A stretch of DNA of 64,000 bases from Poecilobothrus nobilitatus (taxonomy: Eukaryota > Arthropoda > Insecta > Diptera > Dolichopodidae), in the NCBI GenBank assembly GCA_947095535.1, contig OX352774.1, positions 169,692,200 through 169,756,199 of the forward strand, read 5' to 3'. Shown one piece after another: positions 49,836-61,965 of this stretch; position 1 is the first letter of the stretch; every line of letters starts with the position of its first letter. The position numbers and the translations under genes were made by a program. The notes beneath the pieces were generated by a model that was given only the letters and a program-made list of their open reading frames with translations, did no database searches and was not told the DNA's origin.

Positions 49836-52804
49836 ATATTTAATATGAATTAATTAATTTACTTTAATAAATATTTTGTTTTAATTTAAAAATTTATCGA
49901 AACATTTTTACTTTTCTTTTTTTTTTTTTTGTAGAACAAAAGGATAAAAATTAAACTTTTGAACTTAAGAAAAAACGCACATTTTGCTTTTATATTGCAA
50001 AAATAAACTTTAACAAACAATGAACTTAAGGATCAAAACTGTTAAATCTGGTATACCTAAACAAATAACAATTATTTTGTTATTTCAGTTTAAAATACAC
50101 AAAAAACAAAAATGAAAACCTTTTAAAAAGTCAGTAAAATAGCAGTGATAAACAGAAAAAAAAACCATACTTTAAAGATACAACAAAACTTTGAATGAAA
50201 TTAAATATTAATGAAAAAATTAAAAGAAAAAAATATTTAATTTAAAAATAAATGAAAAATGTTTATACTTTAACTCTATTTTATATATAAATTTTTTTTT
50301 TTTCATTTTGTGTTTTATGTTTTTATTTTTAATCTATACTCTAGCTTCTAACAATTTTCACCCGGTTTATAACCCTCAAGCCAGGAAATAAAAAAACAAA
50401 TACAATAAGAACTTTAAACAAATAAAACTTAGAGAGACAACAAAAAGAAAAAAAAAACCAAGTAACAAAAGAATTTTATTCAATATTTTCTATCTCATTT
50501 TATTTACGTTTTATTTACTTTTTTATCCTGAAAAAGTTTAAATTGTTGTCGAATCTTATAGATACGGTGAACTCTTAATCGTCATATACGTACATTGTAA
50601 ACATACAATAAATGGAAAGGGTTAAAAAAAAATCAAAAGAATGTTGAAAAGGATAACAAAAAGGGAAACAATATAAAAGTAAAAAGAAAACAATCAAACA
50701 AACAATAAAATAAATATGAACATTGAATATAAACAAAAAGAGAAAATTGTTATTCACCTCCATTTCATGCCATTATCTTTTCTCATCAAAACATTTTGTT
50801 ATTTTTGCAAAATCAGCAAGAAAAATACAAACGTAAGAAATTTTCTATGCAAAGCCAGTTAACATTAAACAACGACAGAGCATTAATAAACGGAACGCAA
50901 CATACCAAAATTTTCTGGCTTTTAGCAAAATTTTTTAAAATCTTTATATTCTGATTCTATATAATAATTGGTTATATTAAAATACAGATATATTGATTTA
51001 TTATTTTTATATATATTACAATATCTATACAGGGTGATATATAAACTAAAATTGAATATGTTGGAAGCAATAATAATAATTCAAGAACCACACTAATCCT
51101 TCAACATAAACACACGGTAAAAAAAATAAAAAATTGTGAAAAAAAATTTCTTTTCTGTAAAAAAAATAAAGTTAGTGTATAAAATAAAAAACAAATTTTA
51201 ATTTATAAAAGCGTTTTTATCTTGCCACTTTTATTTCCTTTTTAATACACAAACACAAGTAATTTTTACATATACCTCTAAGTACCTTTATGTAAATATT
51301 TAATTTCATACATATATTAGATGTATATATATCCGATTTTTGATTTAATTTTTAATTTTTCAATTTAATCACAGTAAATACAATATTTCTTATTAATTTT
51401 AAGAAAATTCAACTTTTCTTTCAATGCCTATAAAACTGTCCGACTATTGTCAAGTATTTTCAGGTATTATAAAATATACATAAAACTAAAAAATTAAAGT
51501 AAATTAATTTACAACATATGCTAATACGAAATGATTTTTAACCTTACTGATGAGTGATGACCATTTATTCCTTTAAATTAAAAAAAAAAATGTTTTGAAA
51601 CCTAATAACTTTCCTCTTTTATCTATTATCAATCAGTTTTTTTTTTTTTTTAATATATTTTCATATCCTTTTTAATTTTCCAACAAAAAAAAAAAAATTA
51701 AATAAGTTTGTTATTAAAAATACAACAAGTAAAAATACTTTTAGTGTTACCATAAAAACAGTAACAACAATTTAAATTATAATAAGTAAAGTATGACTTA
51801 AAAATTAATCCTTTTTATAAAAATTTACAAATTTACAAGGTTACTCCTTAAAATCACAAGAAGGAAAAAAATTTAAAAAAAAATTGCGAAAAATAGTAAA
51901 GGAAAAACTTTCAAACAAAAATTTACATAAAATCCCAACAATATATACAATACAGTACAGAGCAAAGTACAACATAACAGTACAACGTAAGACAACATAA
52001 AGCAACAATGCCGAAGAATTTTGAAAATTTATTCAAAAGAACGCGAAAACAACAAAAAAAGTTTTTTTTTGGAATTTGTCTTATTTTTTTTTTTTAAAGG
52101 AGTCACCAATTTTATGTTAAAAAATTATCCCTTGACTGTACAAAAAAATAAAAGAAAAAACGAAAAAAAGAACTTCAGAATTCCCTACAAAAAAAAAAAT
52201 GTTTACATCCTTTTACAAAAACTGATTTACAAAAATTTAATAATACCTATCTATTAGAGATACTTTTGAAGTTTTAGATACTTTAACAGTAATATTTCTT
52301 TGCTTTGCTTTTATTTTTTTTTTGTTTGTATTTTTTTTTAAATAATTACAAAAATTTTCCCTTTTTAAAGGACAAATGAGTTTTAATTTTCATTTATCAA
52401 AATAAATGCCTAAAAAATACTAAAAACCAATAATCAACACCATAATCAACTTTAAAAAAAAAACCATAATAATGGAAATTATAAAAGAAAATGATGAAAT
52501 TACATTACATTCACAATTTATATACCACTATTCTTCGTATTCATTTTACATAAACATATAACTAAAAACTATTTAGCAATTTTACAAAAGTGTATTTTAA
52601 TTAAATAATATAAACCTAATTAAAATTACTTTAATATAACAATTGTGGTCAATTCATATTATATATCAGAGTTCATTTTATAAATAAAACAATGGATTAA
52701 AATTTCGAAAGGAAGCATTTTAATAACAACAAAAACTAGAGCAAAGTATTTAACTTACAGCAGTTGTTAAAAGATATATTTAACTAGCAATTACATTTCA
52801 TTTT
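49836..52804. other. AT-rich noncoding stretch
   Basis: Upstream intron or flank of the coding exon. ATACAGGGTGATAT at about 51027-51040 resembles a Tc1/mariner terminus but lacks a partner. Nothing else is supported. Confidence 0.45.
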
Positions 52805-52820
52805 TTGGTTGGTTGGTTGG
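52805..52820. repeat. (TTGG)n microsatellite
   Basis: Four tandem TTGG-type units. Confidence 0.85.
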
Positions 52821-52879
52821 TATAAGAACACGTTTCGTCAGTCAAGACAAGAACCCCAAATAATATGTTAACATCGTTT

Positions 52880-53262
52880 TGCTACCACTTCCGCGACCAT
52901 AACAAAGTTTAAGTCTATATTGGATTTCATTCTTAGATCCATTTCGCGATTTTTAAGAACCTTACCATTTCTGCAGATTGTTAAATAATATCGTTAAATT
53001 CATGGCTTCCCTATAGCTACTCTTCTGGTCATAACCAGCCCTGGGTATTTACAAATAAAGTGTATAATGATTTTTTTCTAATTTTCTTCACCACAACTGA
53101 GGCATAATAAATTGAATAGAATACCTATTAGCATGGTCGCATATTCGCCAATTGGGCCTCGAAAACACACCTATTGTTGTGGCTATGTCCCGCTGTGGTA
53201 ACTTCAATAGATTATCTGTTCTTTTATTCTTGTACGATGGCCAGATTTTCTTGGCCATACAG
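52880..53262 (-). pseudogene. LINE ORF2 fragment downstream of RNase H
   Basis: The minus-strand frame from about 53258 reads AKKIWPSYKNKRTDNLLKLP, then QRDIATTIGVFSRPNWRICDH. This closely follows the 'AK-iWP-yd--Rt--LL-l-k-dia-ligv-tGH-pi--HA' region that ends non-LTR retrotransposon proteins after the RNase H domain. IQFIMPQL and a stop appear where the Cys-rich 'CR-C--eeEt--HlLC' motif is expected, so that motif is lost. Later pieces (YREAMNLTILFNN) are in a shifted frame. It is a dead remnant, about 220 bp from the 3' end of family A copy 3. Confidence 0.7.
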
Positions 53263-53482
53263 CATGAGGTTAATTTTTCCCAACTTCTATTTACTTTAGA
53301 TATAAAAAGTTTGATTTCTTAACAAGAAAAAGTTTTTTTACAAATTTAAATCATACATAATTTAAATTGAATTCCAATCTCAATTTCGGAAAATACTACA
53401 AAACATTTATACTTAAAGAAGTAAAGGAAAAATTTTTTTTTACTCTTTTACACTTCCCTAAATTTTTTTAAATTAAAGAAAA

Positions 53483-55063
53483 ACGAGGAAGAATACAGTT
53501 GACTTTGTCAACTCTTAGATACCCGTACGAACCGTTAGTATGTTCACAGCCTGTCACTCTGCTTACAATATTATTTTTTTAACATTTTAGTATTTTAAAA
53601 TAATTTGGGTAAATTTTATAATTTCTAGTACTATGGGTTGTACATATATTCAAACTATATGTTTATATGTACATTCTTCAAAAGCAGATTCTAACCTTCC
53701 ACATAACGATTATCAATCCAAAACTTTTTCAAATATTCTATAGTACCATTTAATACTAAGCGGTAAATGTATATTAAATTTACTAAGTACAAAACAGTAA
53801 ATATAATTTTAAATATTATATTATATTATATTTATATATTACATTGACAGAATAATTTCTTATAAGTGCAATAAAATACATATATGTATGTAAATACGGC
53901 ACTATATAATATACATATATACTCTTATCATTCACTCACTAGTGGCATATACGATATGTAAATAAACATGATATTATATAAGTATGTATGTATATCAATA
54001 TCATATAAATAAAAATTCTTCAAGTAACCGTTATGTTGTTTATTTATTTACATTTTTTTGTACTACGCATTATATCCTCAACAATTTCAAATTATCGAGT
54101 AAAACAAAATGGAAAAAATTCGTTAAAGCAATTTGTTAGAAAATTTGAAAAAATCAAGTAACTCTTTCGTCAATTATAAAGTAACCCTATATTATTAAAA
54201 AAAGTTGTTAACAGAAATAAGAATATAATGTTGAAGCTTTAATTTTTGTGTATTACTTCAAAAAAATTTAAACAGGTGTTCAAGTTACAGGTGCTTAAAA
54301 ATAGGAAATTTTCAGTTTTTGACCCATTACAGCTCCTAAACGGGGGGTGATACAAAAAAAATTTCTGAAATGACTCATACTTATTTTCAAAGATCTAACT
54401 TCTGTCAAAATTTCAAGTTTCCAACTTAAACCGTTTAGAAGATAGAAGGGTTAAAGGATTTTGCAAAATTTGAGTTTCGCATAACGGTAAATTAAGACAC
54501 TGTATGCTACAAATATATATTTATTGTATATATATTTTTAAAGCTGATAAAAGTAGTAATCGTTTGGCGTTTTCAAAATGAAGATATACCTTATACAACT
54601 TGTGCTATAACAATTTAAATATAGAGCTTTTTTGAACCTTTGGGGAGCTGTAGCTCCGTAACGGGTGGGGCTACAAAAAAAAGTTATAAAAAATAAAATT
54701 AATATTTTTGTGAGATCTATTAGCAGTTAAAATTTCATAGCTCTATTTCAAAAAAAATGTGGGGATCTAAAAGTTAGGTGTTCGAGAGCTACCCTAAGTT
54801 TTGGTCCAAACTCAACCAAAAAAAATAGGGAACCTACAAATTTTTCCTAGAATATTTTGTGTAAATTTCAAGATTCTAGCTTTCTTAGTTTTTGAGTTAG
54901 CGTGCTGACGGACGGACGGACGGACGGACATGGCTCAAAAGTCTTAGAATTTTTTTCTGATCCGATCCATACCTTTGAAGGTATATCTAGCTCGCTTATT
55001 TCGAGGTGTTACAAACGGAGGAGTAATTTTATTATACCCGATCCTATCGTACGGGTATAATGA
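53483..55063 (-). mobile_element. Family A repeat, copy 3
   Basis: Reverse of copy 2. AAACGAGGAAGAATAC is at 53481, with 3' hairpin AGTTGACTTTGTCAACT near 53498; the stem here is longer because of a matching change. Then ATACCCGTACGAAC, the body, GACGGACGGACGGACGGAC near 54908, and the 5' palindrome TTATACCCG...CGGGTATAA ending near 55060. It shows high similarity to copy 2 over its whole length, suggesting both moved relatively recently. No protein is encoded. Confidence 0.85.
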
Positions 55064-55689
55064 TAACTATTTCTATTTAAATGACTACCATTGTATAGCT
55101 ATTAATATTATATTAATAATTTAATAAATCATTAAAATTAATTACAAATCGACCTTAATCATAATTAAAAAAGAATACATAATTATATTGTAATACCTAT
55201 TTATGTATGTATATATATTGTTTTCTATTTATAATTTACTTTGGTTGGCCACAAACCATCTGATACTAAAATATCTGATAGTGGTGTATATTTTACACAA
55301 TTAATTAAATGTAGATTTTAATACAAAGATAACACCAAAAATATATTAAGTAAGTAAATTAATAAATGTATAAATATGATATTGTAATAACAAAACAACA
55401 ATACAATTTTAAGAATATATGTATAAAATAAAACAATACCAGAAACTATGGCAATTTTCTTTTAAAATACAAAAATACCCATTAAATTTTTTGGCTGTGG
55501 TTACAAAAAAAAATAAAAACTGTAAACCAAATAGCTAATAGTGGAAATTAAAGAAAAAAAAATCAAAATTTACCATCTAACCACAAATGAATAGAAAATT
55601 TTAATTAAAATATTAACAAATATCTTAAATATTTTAAAAGAAATTTCTAATTTTCTAGGGCTGAGAAACTTGAAACATATCCATTATTA
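55064..55689. other. AT-rich noncoding stretch
   Basis: Possibly includes the lost 5' part of the transposase element that follows, but no motif is readable. Confidence 0.4.
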
Positions 55690-56175
55690 AATCATATTCC
55701 ACGATGAAACTGATTTCTGGTTAAATGGCTTTTTAAATAAGGACATTTGCCGCATTTGGAGTGAAGAAAACCCACATGCTGTTCACGAAACTCATTTACA
55801 TTCAAAAAGAGTTTGGTGCGGTTTATGGTGAGGTGTAAATAGGATTGTATTTTTTTGAAAATGAAAATAGCATTGCCGATACGGCCAATGGAGGAAACTA
55901 CAGAAACATGATTATTAATTTTTAGTAGGATGAATTAGATAATTTCGACTTGGACGGTATGTGGTTTCAATAAAATGGTGCAACATGCTATACATCTCGT
56001 GAGACAATCAATTTATAGAGAGAAAAATTTAGTGATTGTGTAATCTTCAGAAATGCCCAAGTGAACAGGCCATTAAAATCACGCAATATAAATTCATTGA
56101 ACTTTTTTCTTTGAGGTTATGCTAAATCATTTGTTTATTCTAATACTTAAACCACAAACACTCAATGACCTTATT
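55690..56175 (+). pseudogene. Decayed Tc1/mariner-superfamily transposase (C-terminal half)
   Basis: The frame from 55700 reads HDETDFWLNGFLNKDICRIW, then SEENPHAVHETHLHSKRVWC and GLW-stop. After a +/-1 shift it reads FENENSIADTANGGNYRNMI, then DELDNFDLDGMWFQ-stop-NGATC, then REKFSDCVIFRNAQVNRPLK. This is the DDE transposase order of the arthropod family with 'sDE-hFWLnGyvNKqn-RiW', 'VWcGlwaggiigPyFFE' and 'WFQqDGAtcHta'. The second catalytic Asp (qDGA) has become stop-Asn, and the last acidic position lies in SRNINSLNFF where an Asp is expected. Numerous stops are present. AATCACCCT at 56281-56289 may be the right terminus. Confidence 0.8.
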
Positions 56176-56293
56176 TTTAAATAAGAAATGTCATGAACCA
56201 ATATTTAAAATAAATAAAAAATATTGATATATTATACCGTTTTGTTTTTATTTCATATTAAAAATATATAACTGTTATTTAATCACCCTTTAC

Positions 56294-58370
56294 TATTTAA
56301 AATAACTAAAAAAAGTTAAAAGGCCTGGTCTGGGCAACTTTATTAATTAAACAGCTTCAAAAATAATAAGTACATGTAAGTACTGTTTACGTAGGTACTT
56401 ATTATATCAGTAATAAATACAGTCCAGAGTAGTTAACAATACTAAATGTTCTACATATAAGTCAAAGCAAATTATTAAAACATTATTTCTATGTACAAAT
56501 TATATCCTATAATTAAATCCTATAATAATAATTAAATCACAGTTAAATTGTAAAAGAAACAAAATCTATCTGTATAGTATAGTATGCAAAATAAATAATA
56601 ATTTTAATAATAAAAACTAAATTTTAATATGTCTTTAAAATGACATCACTATACAAACAAAACAAAAACCACAATATCTCAATTCTTCATAATCAAAATG
56701 TATAATAATTACATCGATTAACATTACATTTTATTTTAAATTGCAAATTTAACATAATACAAAAAAATAAAACCTTTGTTTTAAACACATTTTTGACTAA
56801 ACAATTCAAAATGAATATTCTAAGAATAATCTAATCCATATATTAACGGTTAATTCAGATTATTCTGCACTCTGCAGTATAAATATTAGGAAAATCTACA
56901 TAATTTATTTTCTATTCAATATCTAAAGTGTATATACATATATACAATACAATATACCTAATATATACAATATAATACATATATTCTTATATTCGTATAT
57001 AAATGTAATATGCACAAAACAAAAATTTATGTTTCATGTCAAAATATTTTTATTTCAAAATATTTTTGGTTTGTTTTGTTTGAAAAAACAAAATGTATAG
57101 AAAAAAAATCTAACTTTATTTTCATTCTCATTTTAATGATCCAAATATTTTCTAAAATAACCTATAGAAATATTTTTATTTTATACGTTTTATTCTAAAT
57201 TATCTAGGTATAATATCTAAAAAAAAAAAAAATTGTATCTCTGTACTGTAATATGTATTATATTCTAAAAGGGTATTTGTATCAAATTTTATATACTCTT
57301 CTAAATGTCTAGGATATACAATTTATATTTAAAACATCTAGATATATATATATATAGTTACATATATATTATATATACATATATTATTTTTATGAAGATT
57401 TATTTCATTTTAAAACTAAAACAACTGTTCTCATAATACTTTCACTGTTCATTTTCCATATTTCTGGCTCTGCTCTACCTTTTTTTTTTGTTTTTTTTTT
57501 TCAAATCACTATCAATCTTTTTGTTTTATTTTTTTTTTTTTTTTTTATACATTTCAGAATATATACAATATAATAAGTACAAATTGCGAAAAGAAAATAA
57601 CAATAAAAACAACAATAATAGAATATTTAAATAAAAAATTAAAATGCCAAAAAAAAATTTAATATGAAAATAAAAGGAAAAAAAAAAAATAAAAAACAAT
57701 TAAAATAAATTCGGTGTCCAAACAGCATACTAAAAAGAACACTTGCCTTTACATTTTATCAGATTATACAAATATTCTGAATTTTAAGAAATTTAATATA
57801 CAAAAAAAACGGAAGAATTAGGATCTATCAAATCAATTATAAAATAGATCAGGATAGAATTTCCAAATCTGCAGATACAAAAAAAAAATTCCGAGAAACG
57901 GAATAACTATATTAGCGTATAAATTCAGAAGGTTAACAATATTGAAAAATATTTCCTACTCACACATCTTTAACAATTATTCCTTGCAAATATTCCTTAA
58001 AAAATACAAGTTAAAACTTGATGTTTAAGACACAAAAACATATACATATATATGAACATATATTTTGAGTAATTAAATTCAAAATTAAAAATATAATTCA
58101 GGAGCCTGTGACTTGTGAGACCTATAAAAAATCCTTATATAACTCACCATAAAAATGAATTAATTATAGACAAACTTTTCATAAAAAATAAGATAAAAAT
58201 GTAGTACAATTTTGTATACATATATTTAAATACATATATTTCATATACATATATAAATTATGATTACATTTCCATCATATCAATGATTACAATAACAAGT
58301 TAAAATGGGTGTTTAGTATAATTCAAAATGAATATTATAACTAAGTTTCATTACAATTTAATTTCAATAT
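56294..58370. other. AT-rich noncoding stretch
   Basis: No supported feature; TATA tracts near 56935-57000 and 57340-57380. Confidence 0.5.
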
Positions 58371-59588
58371 AAACGAGGAAGAATACAGTTGCCTTTGTCA
58401 ACTCTTAGATACCCGTACGAACCCGTTAGTAAATGTTTATAGTCTGCCACTCTACTTATAATATAATTTTTTTTCATTTTTCAGTACTGTAAAATAATTT
58501 GGATTAGTTTTATAATTTCTAGAACTAGGGTTTGTACCTACATATATTCAAAGTATATATTTATACATCCTTCAAAAGCAGATTCTAACAAACTTCTAAC
58601 AATTTTAAATTTCTCATCCTCAACAATTTTAAATTGTTGAGTAAAAAAACAATTCAAAAATCGTTAAAGAAATTTGTTAGAAAAATTGAGAAAAATCAAA
58701 AATCTTTCGTCCATTTTAAGGTAACCCTATATTATTAAAAAAGTTGCTATTAAAAAAAAAAGTATAATGTTGGAACTTTAACTTTTATGTATTACTTCAA
58801 AAAAAATCTAATAGATGTTCAAATTACAGGTGTTTAAAAATAGGGAATTTTCAGTTTTTGACCCCTTACAGCTGCAAAACGGGGGGCGATACAAAAACAT
58901 TTTGTGAAATGACTCTTACTAATTTTCAAAGATATAACTTCTGTCAAAACTTCAAATCATTTAGATTTTAGAAGATAGAAAGGTTAAAGAATTTTGCAAT
59001 AATTTAGTTTCGCATAACGGTAAATTAAGACACCGTATGGCGCAAGCATATATTTATTATATGCATATTTGTAAAGCTTATAACTGCAGCTATCGTTTGG
59101 CAGATATGTTTCATAGAACTTGTGTTATAACAATTTAAATACAGAGCATTTTGGAAGTTTGTGGGGCTGCAGCTCCGCAACAGGTTGTGACTGCAAAAAA
59201 AAGTTCTCTCATAAAATTAATTTTTTTGGGATACCTATCCGTAATTAAAATTTCATGGCTCTACTTCCAACGATATAGAACTTTTGAAAAATTTGTATGT
59301 ATGTCGAGATCACAAAGTTAGTTGTTCGAGAGCTACCCGAATTTTCGGATCTCAACCAAAAAAAAAACCAACCTATACAAATTTTGTGTTAATTGCAATA
59401 CTCTAACTTTCTTAGTTTTTGAGTTAGCGTGCTGACGGACGTACGGACAGACAAACAAAGCTTAAACGATTCAGAATTTGATTCTGATTCGATCCATACC
59501 TTTGAAGGTATATCTAGCTTGCTTATTTCGAGGTGTTACAAACGGAAGAGTAATTTTATTATATCCGATTGATATCGTACGGATATAA
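58371..59588 (-). mobile_element. Family A repeat, copy 4 (shorter, older)
   Basis: AAACGAGGAAGAATACAGTT and the 3' hairpin (CAGTTGCCTTTGTCAACT) are at the 58371 end. The body is more diverged than copies 1-3 and lacks about 350 bp near the 3' third, between roughly 58610 and 58620. The microsatellite has shrunk to GACGGACGTACGGAC near 59436. The 5' palindrome near 59558-59586 is mutated (ATATCCG...CGGATAT), with both arms changed in step. Confidence 0.8.
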
Positions 59589-60501
59589 AAATATAATAGT
59601 ATCTATACAAATTGAGTTTTTTTATATACATATGTATAATCTTAGGAACCTGTTATGTTTCATATTGTACAGTGTTCTTTGGTAAAATCAAATGTATTCA
59701 TTCTAACTATATTGACTGATTTTATTCCATCATCATTTAAACTAAGTCGAAAATGAATAAATTAAAAGGTTGTTAACGTTTAAAAAAAAAACATAAATAT
59801 TTATTTAAATTATTTGTTGGAATTTCAACTATAAGAAAAACAGCAACAACAAATGCTACAAAATATAAAAATATACTTATATACATAGTATACATACATA
59901 TATATATGTATACATTATATTTTTTTTAATTAGATTATTATAATTTTAAAATTAAATAATACGTGCAACAATTAAAATATTTTCCAGGACAAAATAACAG
60001 TTAATTTTTTTTTTTATGTTGTATTTTTATATTATTTTTTTTATATTTTTTTTTTTTTTTTATGAATAATAGGAAATATTCATCAACTTTTATTATTCCA
60101 GAATGAAATTTTATACTGGAAAAAATTTTTTTTTTAATTTTTTCCCATTCCATTTAAAAACAAAAAAAAAATTAAATTATTTACGATCTAACTTTACTAA
60201 AATAACAAAAAAAAAACAACAGAATACAAACAATCAAAAAATGTTTTTGGATTTATTTGCTAGTTTAAAGAATTTTAAGTATAAGATTACTTCTTCGCTA
60301 GATAAAAATCGAATGCAATTTGCATTTTCCTACATCTAACGGTTGTTATCTTTTTCTTCATATAATACTAACTTAGGTAATTATTTAAATTTAACTTAAG
60401 TTAAACTTTATTAGGTTAATATAATTTTCTATTATGTACTTTCAATTTTCATTAGAATTGAGAAAGTTATTTATGCTAAGTTAGTTATTTGGGAGCGCCA
60501 C
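59589..60501. other. AT-rich noncoding stretch
   Basis: The open frame at 60103-60339 is Lys/Asn/Phe-rich without domain character; not called as a gene. Confidence 0.45.
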
Positions 60502-60580
60502 GAAATCCCAAATGACAAAATTTCAAATTAATTATAAATTTCAAATCCCAAATTACAAAATCCCAAAATCCCAAAACTTC
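60502..60580. repeat. Irregular (AAATCCCA)n-type array
   Basis: Recurrent words AAATCCCAAATGACAAAA, AAATCCCAAATTACAAAA, TCCCAAAATCCCAAAACTTC, preceded by GGGAGCGCCACG. Period about 8-18 bp, irregular. Confidence 0.65.
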
Positions 60581-60970
60581 AATAAATAAAGCAAATTTAC
60601 AGATTTAAGAATGATCTACAAATGAGGAAATTATTTAGTAGGGGTTTCGGAATGAATTATTAGAATTCACACTGCCCATTAGGATTATCAAGAAAAAAAT
60701 TAATTTGCTAAATATTTAAAAAAAATTAAATTTCGAGCGTTGTTCCATGTCGCTTATATATATATATACATATAAATATATGTAAATGTGATATTCTGAA
60801 TTTGAAGCGACTTTTCTTTGGTTATGAAATCAATGTTATGCGTTTGCTATATGTATAGGCGAGATTCTAAATTAGAGGAGGTTTTAGAGTTAAATTTAAA
60901 GCTTTTATAAGCAAAATTATAACAAATTATAACAAAATTATAACCTTTTTCGAAAATATTTATATATATA
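60581..60970. other. AT-rich noncoding stretch before the Helitron terminus
   Basis: No supported feature. It ends in a (TA)n run that flanks the Helitron 3' end. Confidence 0.4.
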
Positions 60971-61020
60971 CTAGCTGACCCGACAAAAGTTATTTTGCCA
61001 CATAAACCTCGTCCTATTTT
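60971..61020 (-). mobile_element. Helitron 3' terminus: hairpin plus CTAG
   Basis: On the minus strand a 7-bp stem GGCAAAA/TTTTGTC (60982-60999, one G-T pair, loop TAAC) is followed by GGGTCAGCTAG and then T. Helitrons end with a short hairpin about 10 nt before CTRR and insert between A and T, as seen here. The decayed Helitron helicase in the same orientation upstream (61640-62893) supports the call. Confidence 0.7.
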
Positions 61021-61639
61021 TTTAACTAACTTTGTCATTTACACATCTAGCTTAATCGTTGTTTCATTTTCTTTTCTAAATTATAAATATTTTTTAATAT
61101 TTGCTTAAATTTTAAAAATTAAATAAATAAAAATATCGCCGTAAATGATATGTATTTATTTATTTAATTTTAATTTTAATCATAATTTTTTCACTTAATA
61201 TTAAATTTAATTACATCTTTTTGATTTTGTATTTCATATTTTATATTTAATTTTTCAATATTTCAATAAGGGAAAAAGCCGAGTGGAATACATTATCCTT
61301 CGCAATATATGTGTCTAGCGCGCAATCAATTTTGACTCATCTTCCAATATGTCAAGATGAGTAAAAATGTTTCTGTGTTTCATTGTTAGCGTTTCTTTTA
61401 CCAGTAAAAGGAACGCAAACCTTATATCAATTCATAAAATTTGTACCTATCTCCCTTCACCCATCTTCCAACATGATAAGATATATGAAGGGCCTTCAGT
61501 ACTACGTTGATTTTAATAGTTTTTACATATTTCAATTTTTAGAACGTGTTAACAATTTTTTTGTTTCAAATGAATGTTTTTATATTCAATCAATATAAAA
61601 TTTATTAATTGGTAATTAATACTATTATTGTAATGATAA
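61021..61639 (-). other. Helitron 3' noncoding region with two related hairpins
   Basis: Between the helicase remnant and the terminus. ACTCATCTT pairs with AAGATGAGT at 61335-61362. A second bulged hairpin CCCTTCA/TGAAGGG with inner ATCTT/AAGAT lies at 61453-61492. The two loops share ATCTTCCAAYATG. No gene is present. Confidence 0.5.
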
Positions 61640-61956
61640 GTTATGAACGATATTTCTTGTTTCGCCATTTTCTATGTATATAAAAAAATGTTGTGGTTTA
61701 CAGACACGTATGAATATGCAACATATAATTGCCCATAGGAGAAGCATGAATTTCTAAGGTTCAATTCAATATAGTCATAGTCTGACCTAGAGTTTTATGA
61801 ATTTTCATTGCAAAGGCTAACCCAATGGGAAATTGCACACATTTAAATTGTATTGGTAAATCAGATCGTATCATTAGAATCTTCGGTAATAACAGATTTT
61901 GTCCATTAATAATTGTGGCTTCATGGATGATTCCAAAAAAATTTTTTTTAATAACT
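61640..61956 (-). pseudogene. Helitron helicase remnant, C-terminal part
   Basis: Minus-strand frames read RLVIKKNFFGIIHEATIING, then QFPIGLAFAMKIHKTLGQ, then GQLYVAYSYVSVNH and, in another frame, ENGETRNIV (61646-61672). This is the order of the last Pif1-type SF1B helicase motifs in Helitron Rep/helicase proteins: 'FPvrLAFAmTInKaQGQ' (motif V) and 'GQLYVAcSRV' (motif VI). The motif VI arginine finger is Tyr here, and stops and shifts are present, so it is inactive. It continues into 62571-62893 on the far side of a SINE. Confidence 0.8.
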
Positions 61957-61965
61957 AATCTGGTA
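61957..61965. repeat. Target-site duplication of SINE copy 4 (left)
   Basis: AATCTGGTA, matched with one difference by AATCTCGTA at 62562-62570. Confidence 0.7.

Noticed and set aside
51027..51040. Solo Tc1/mariner terminus (ATACAGGGTGATAT)
   Set aside because: Only an 8-10 bp likeness and no inverted partner within about 2 kb; kept as a remark, not a feature.
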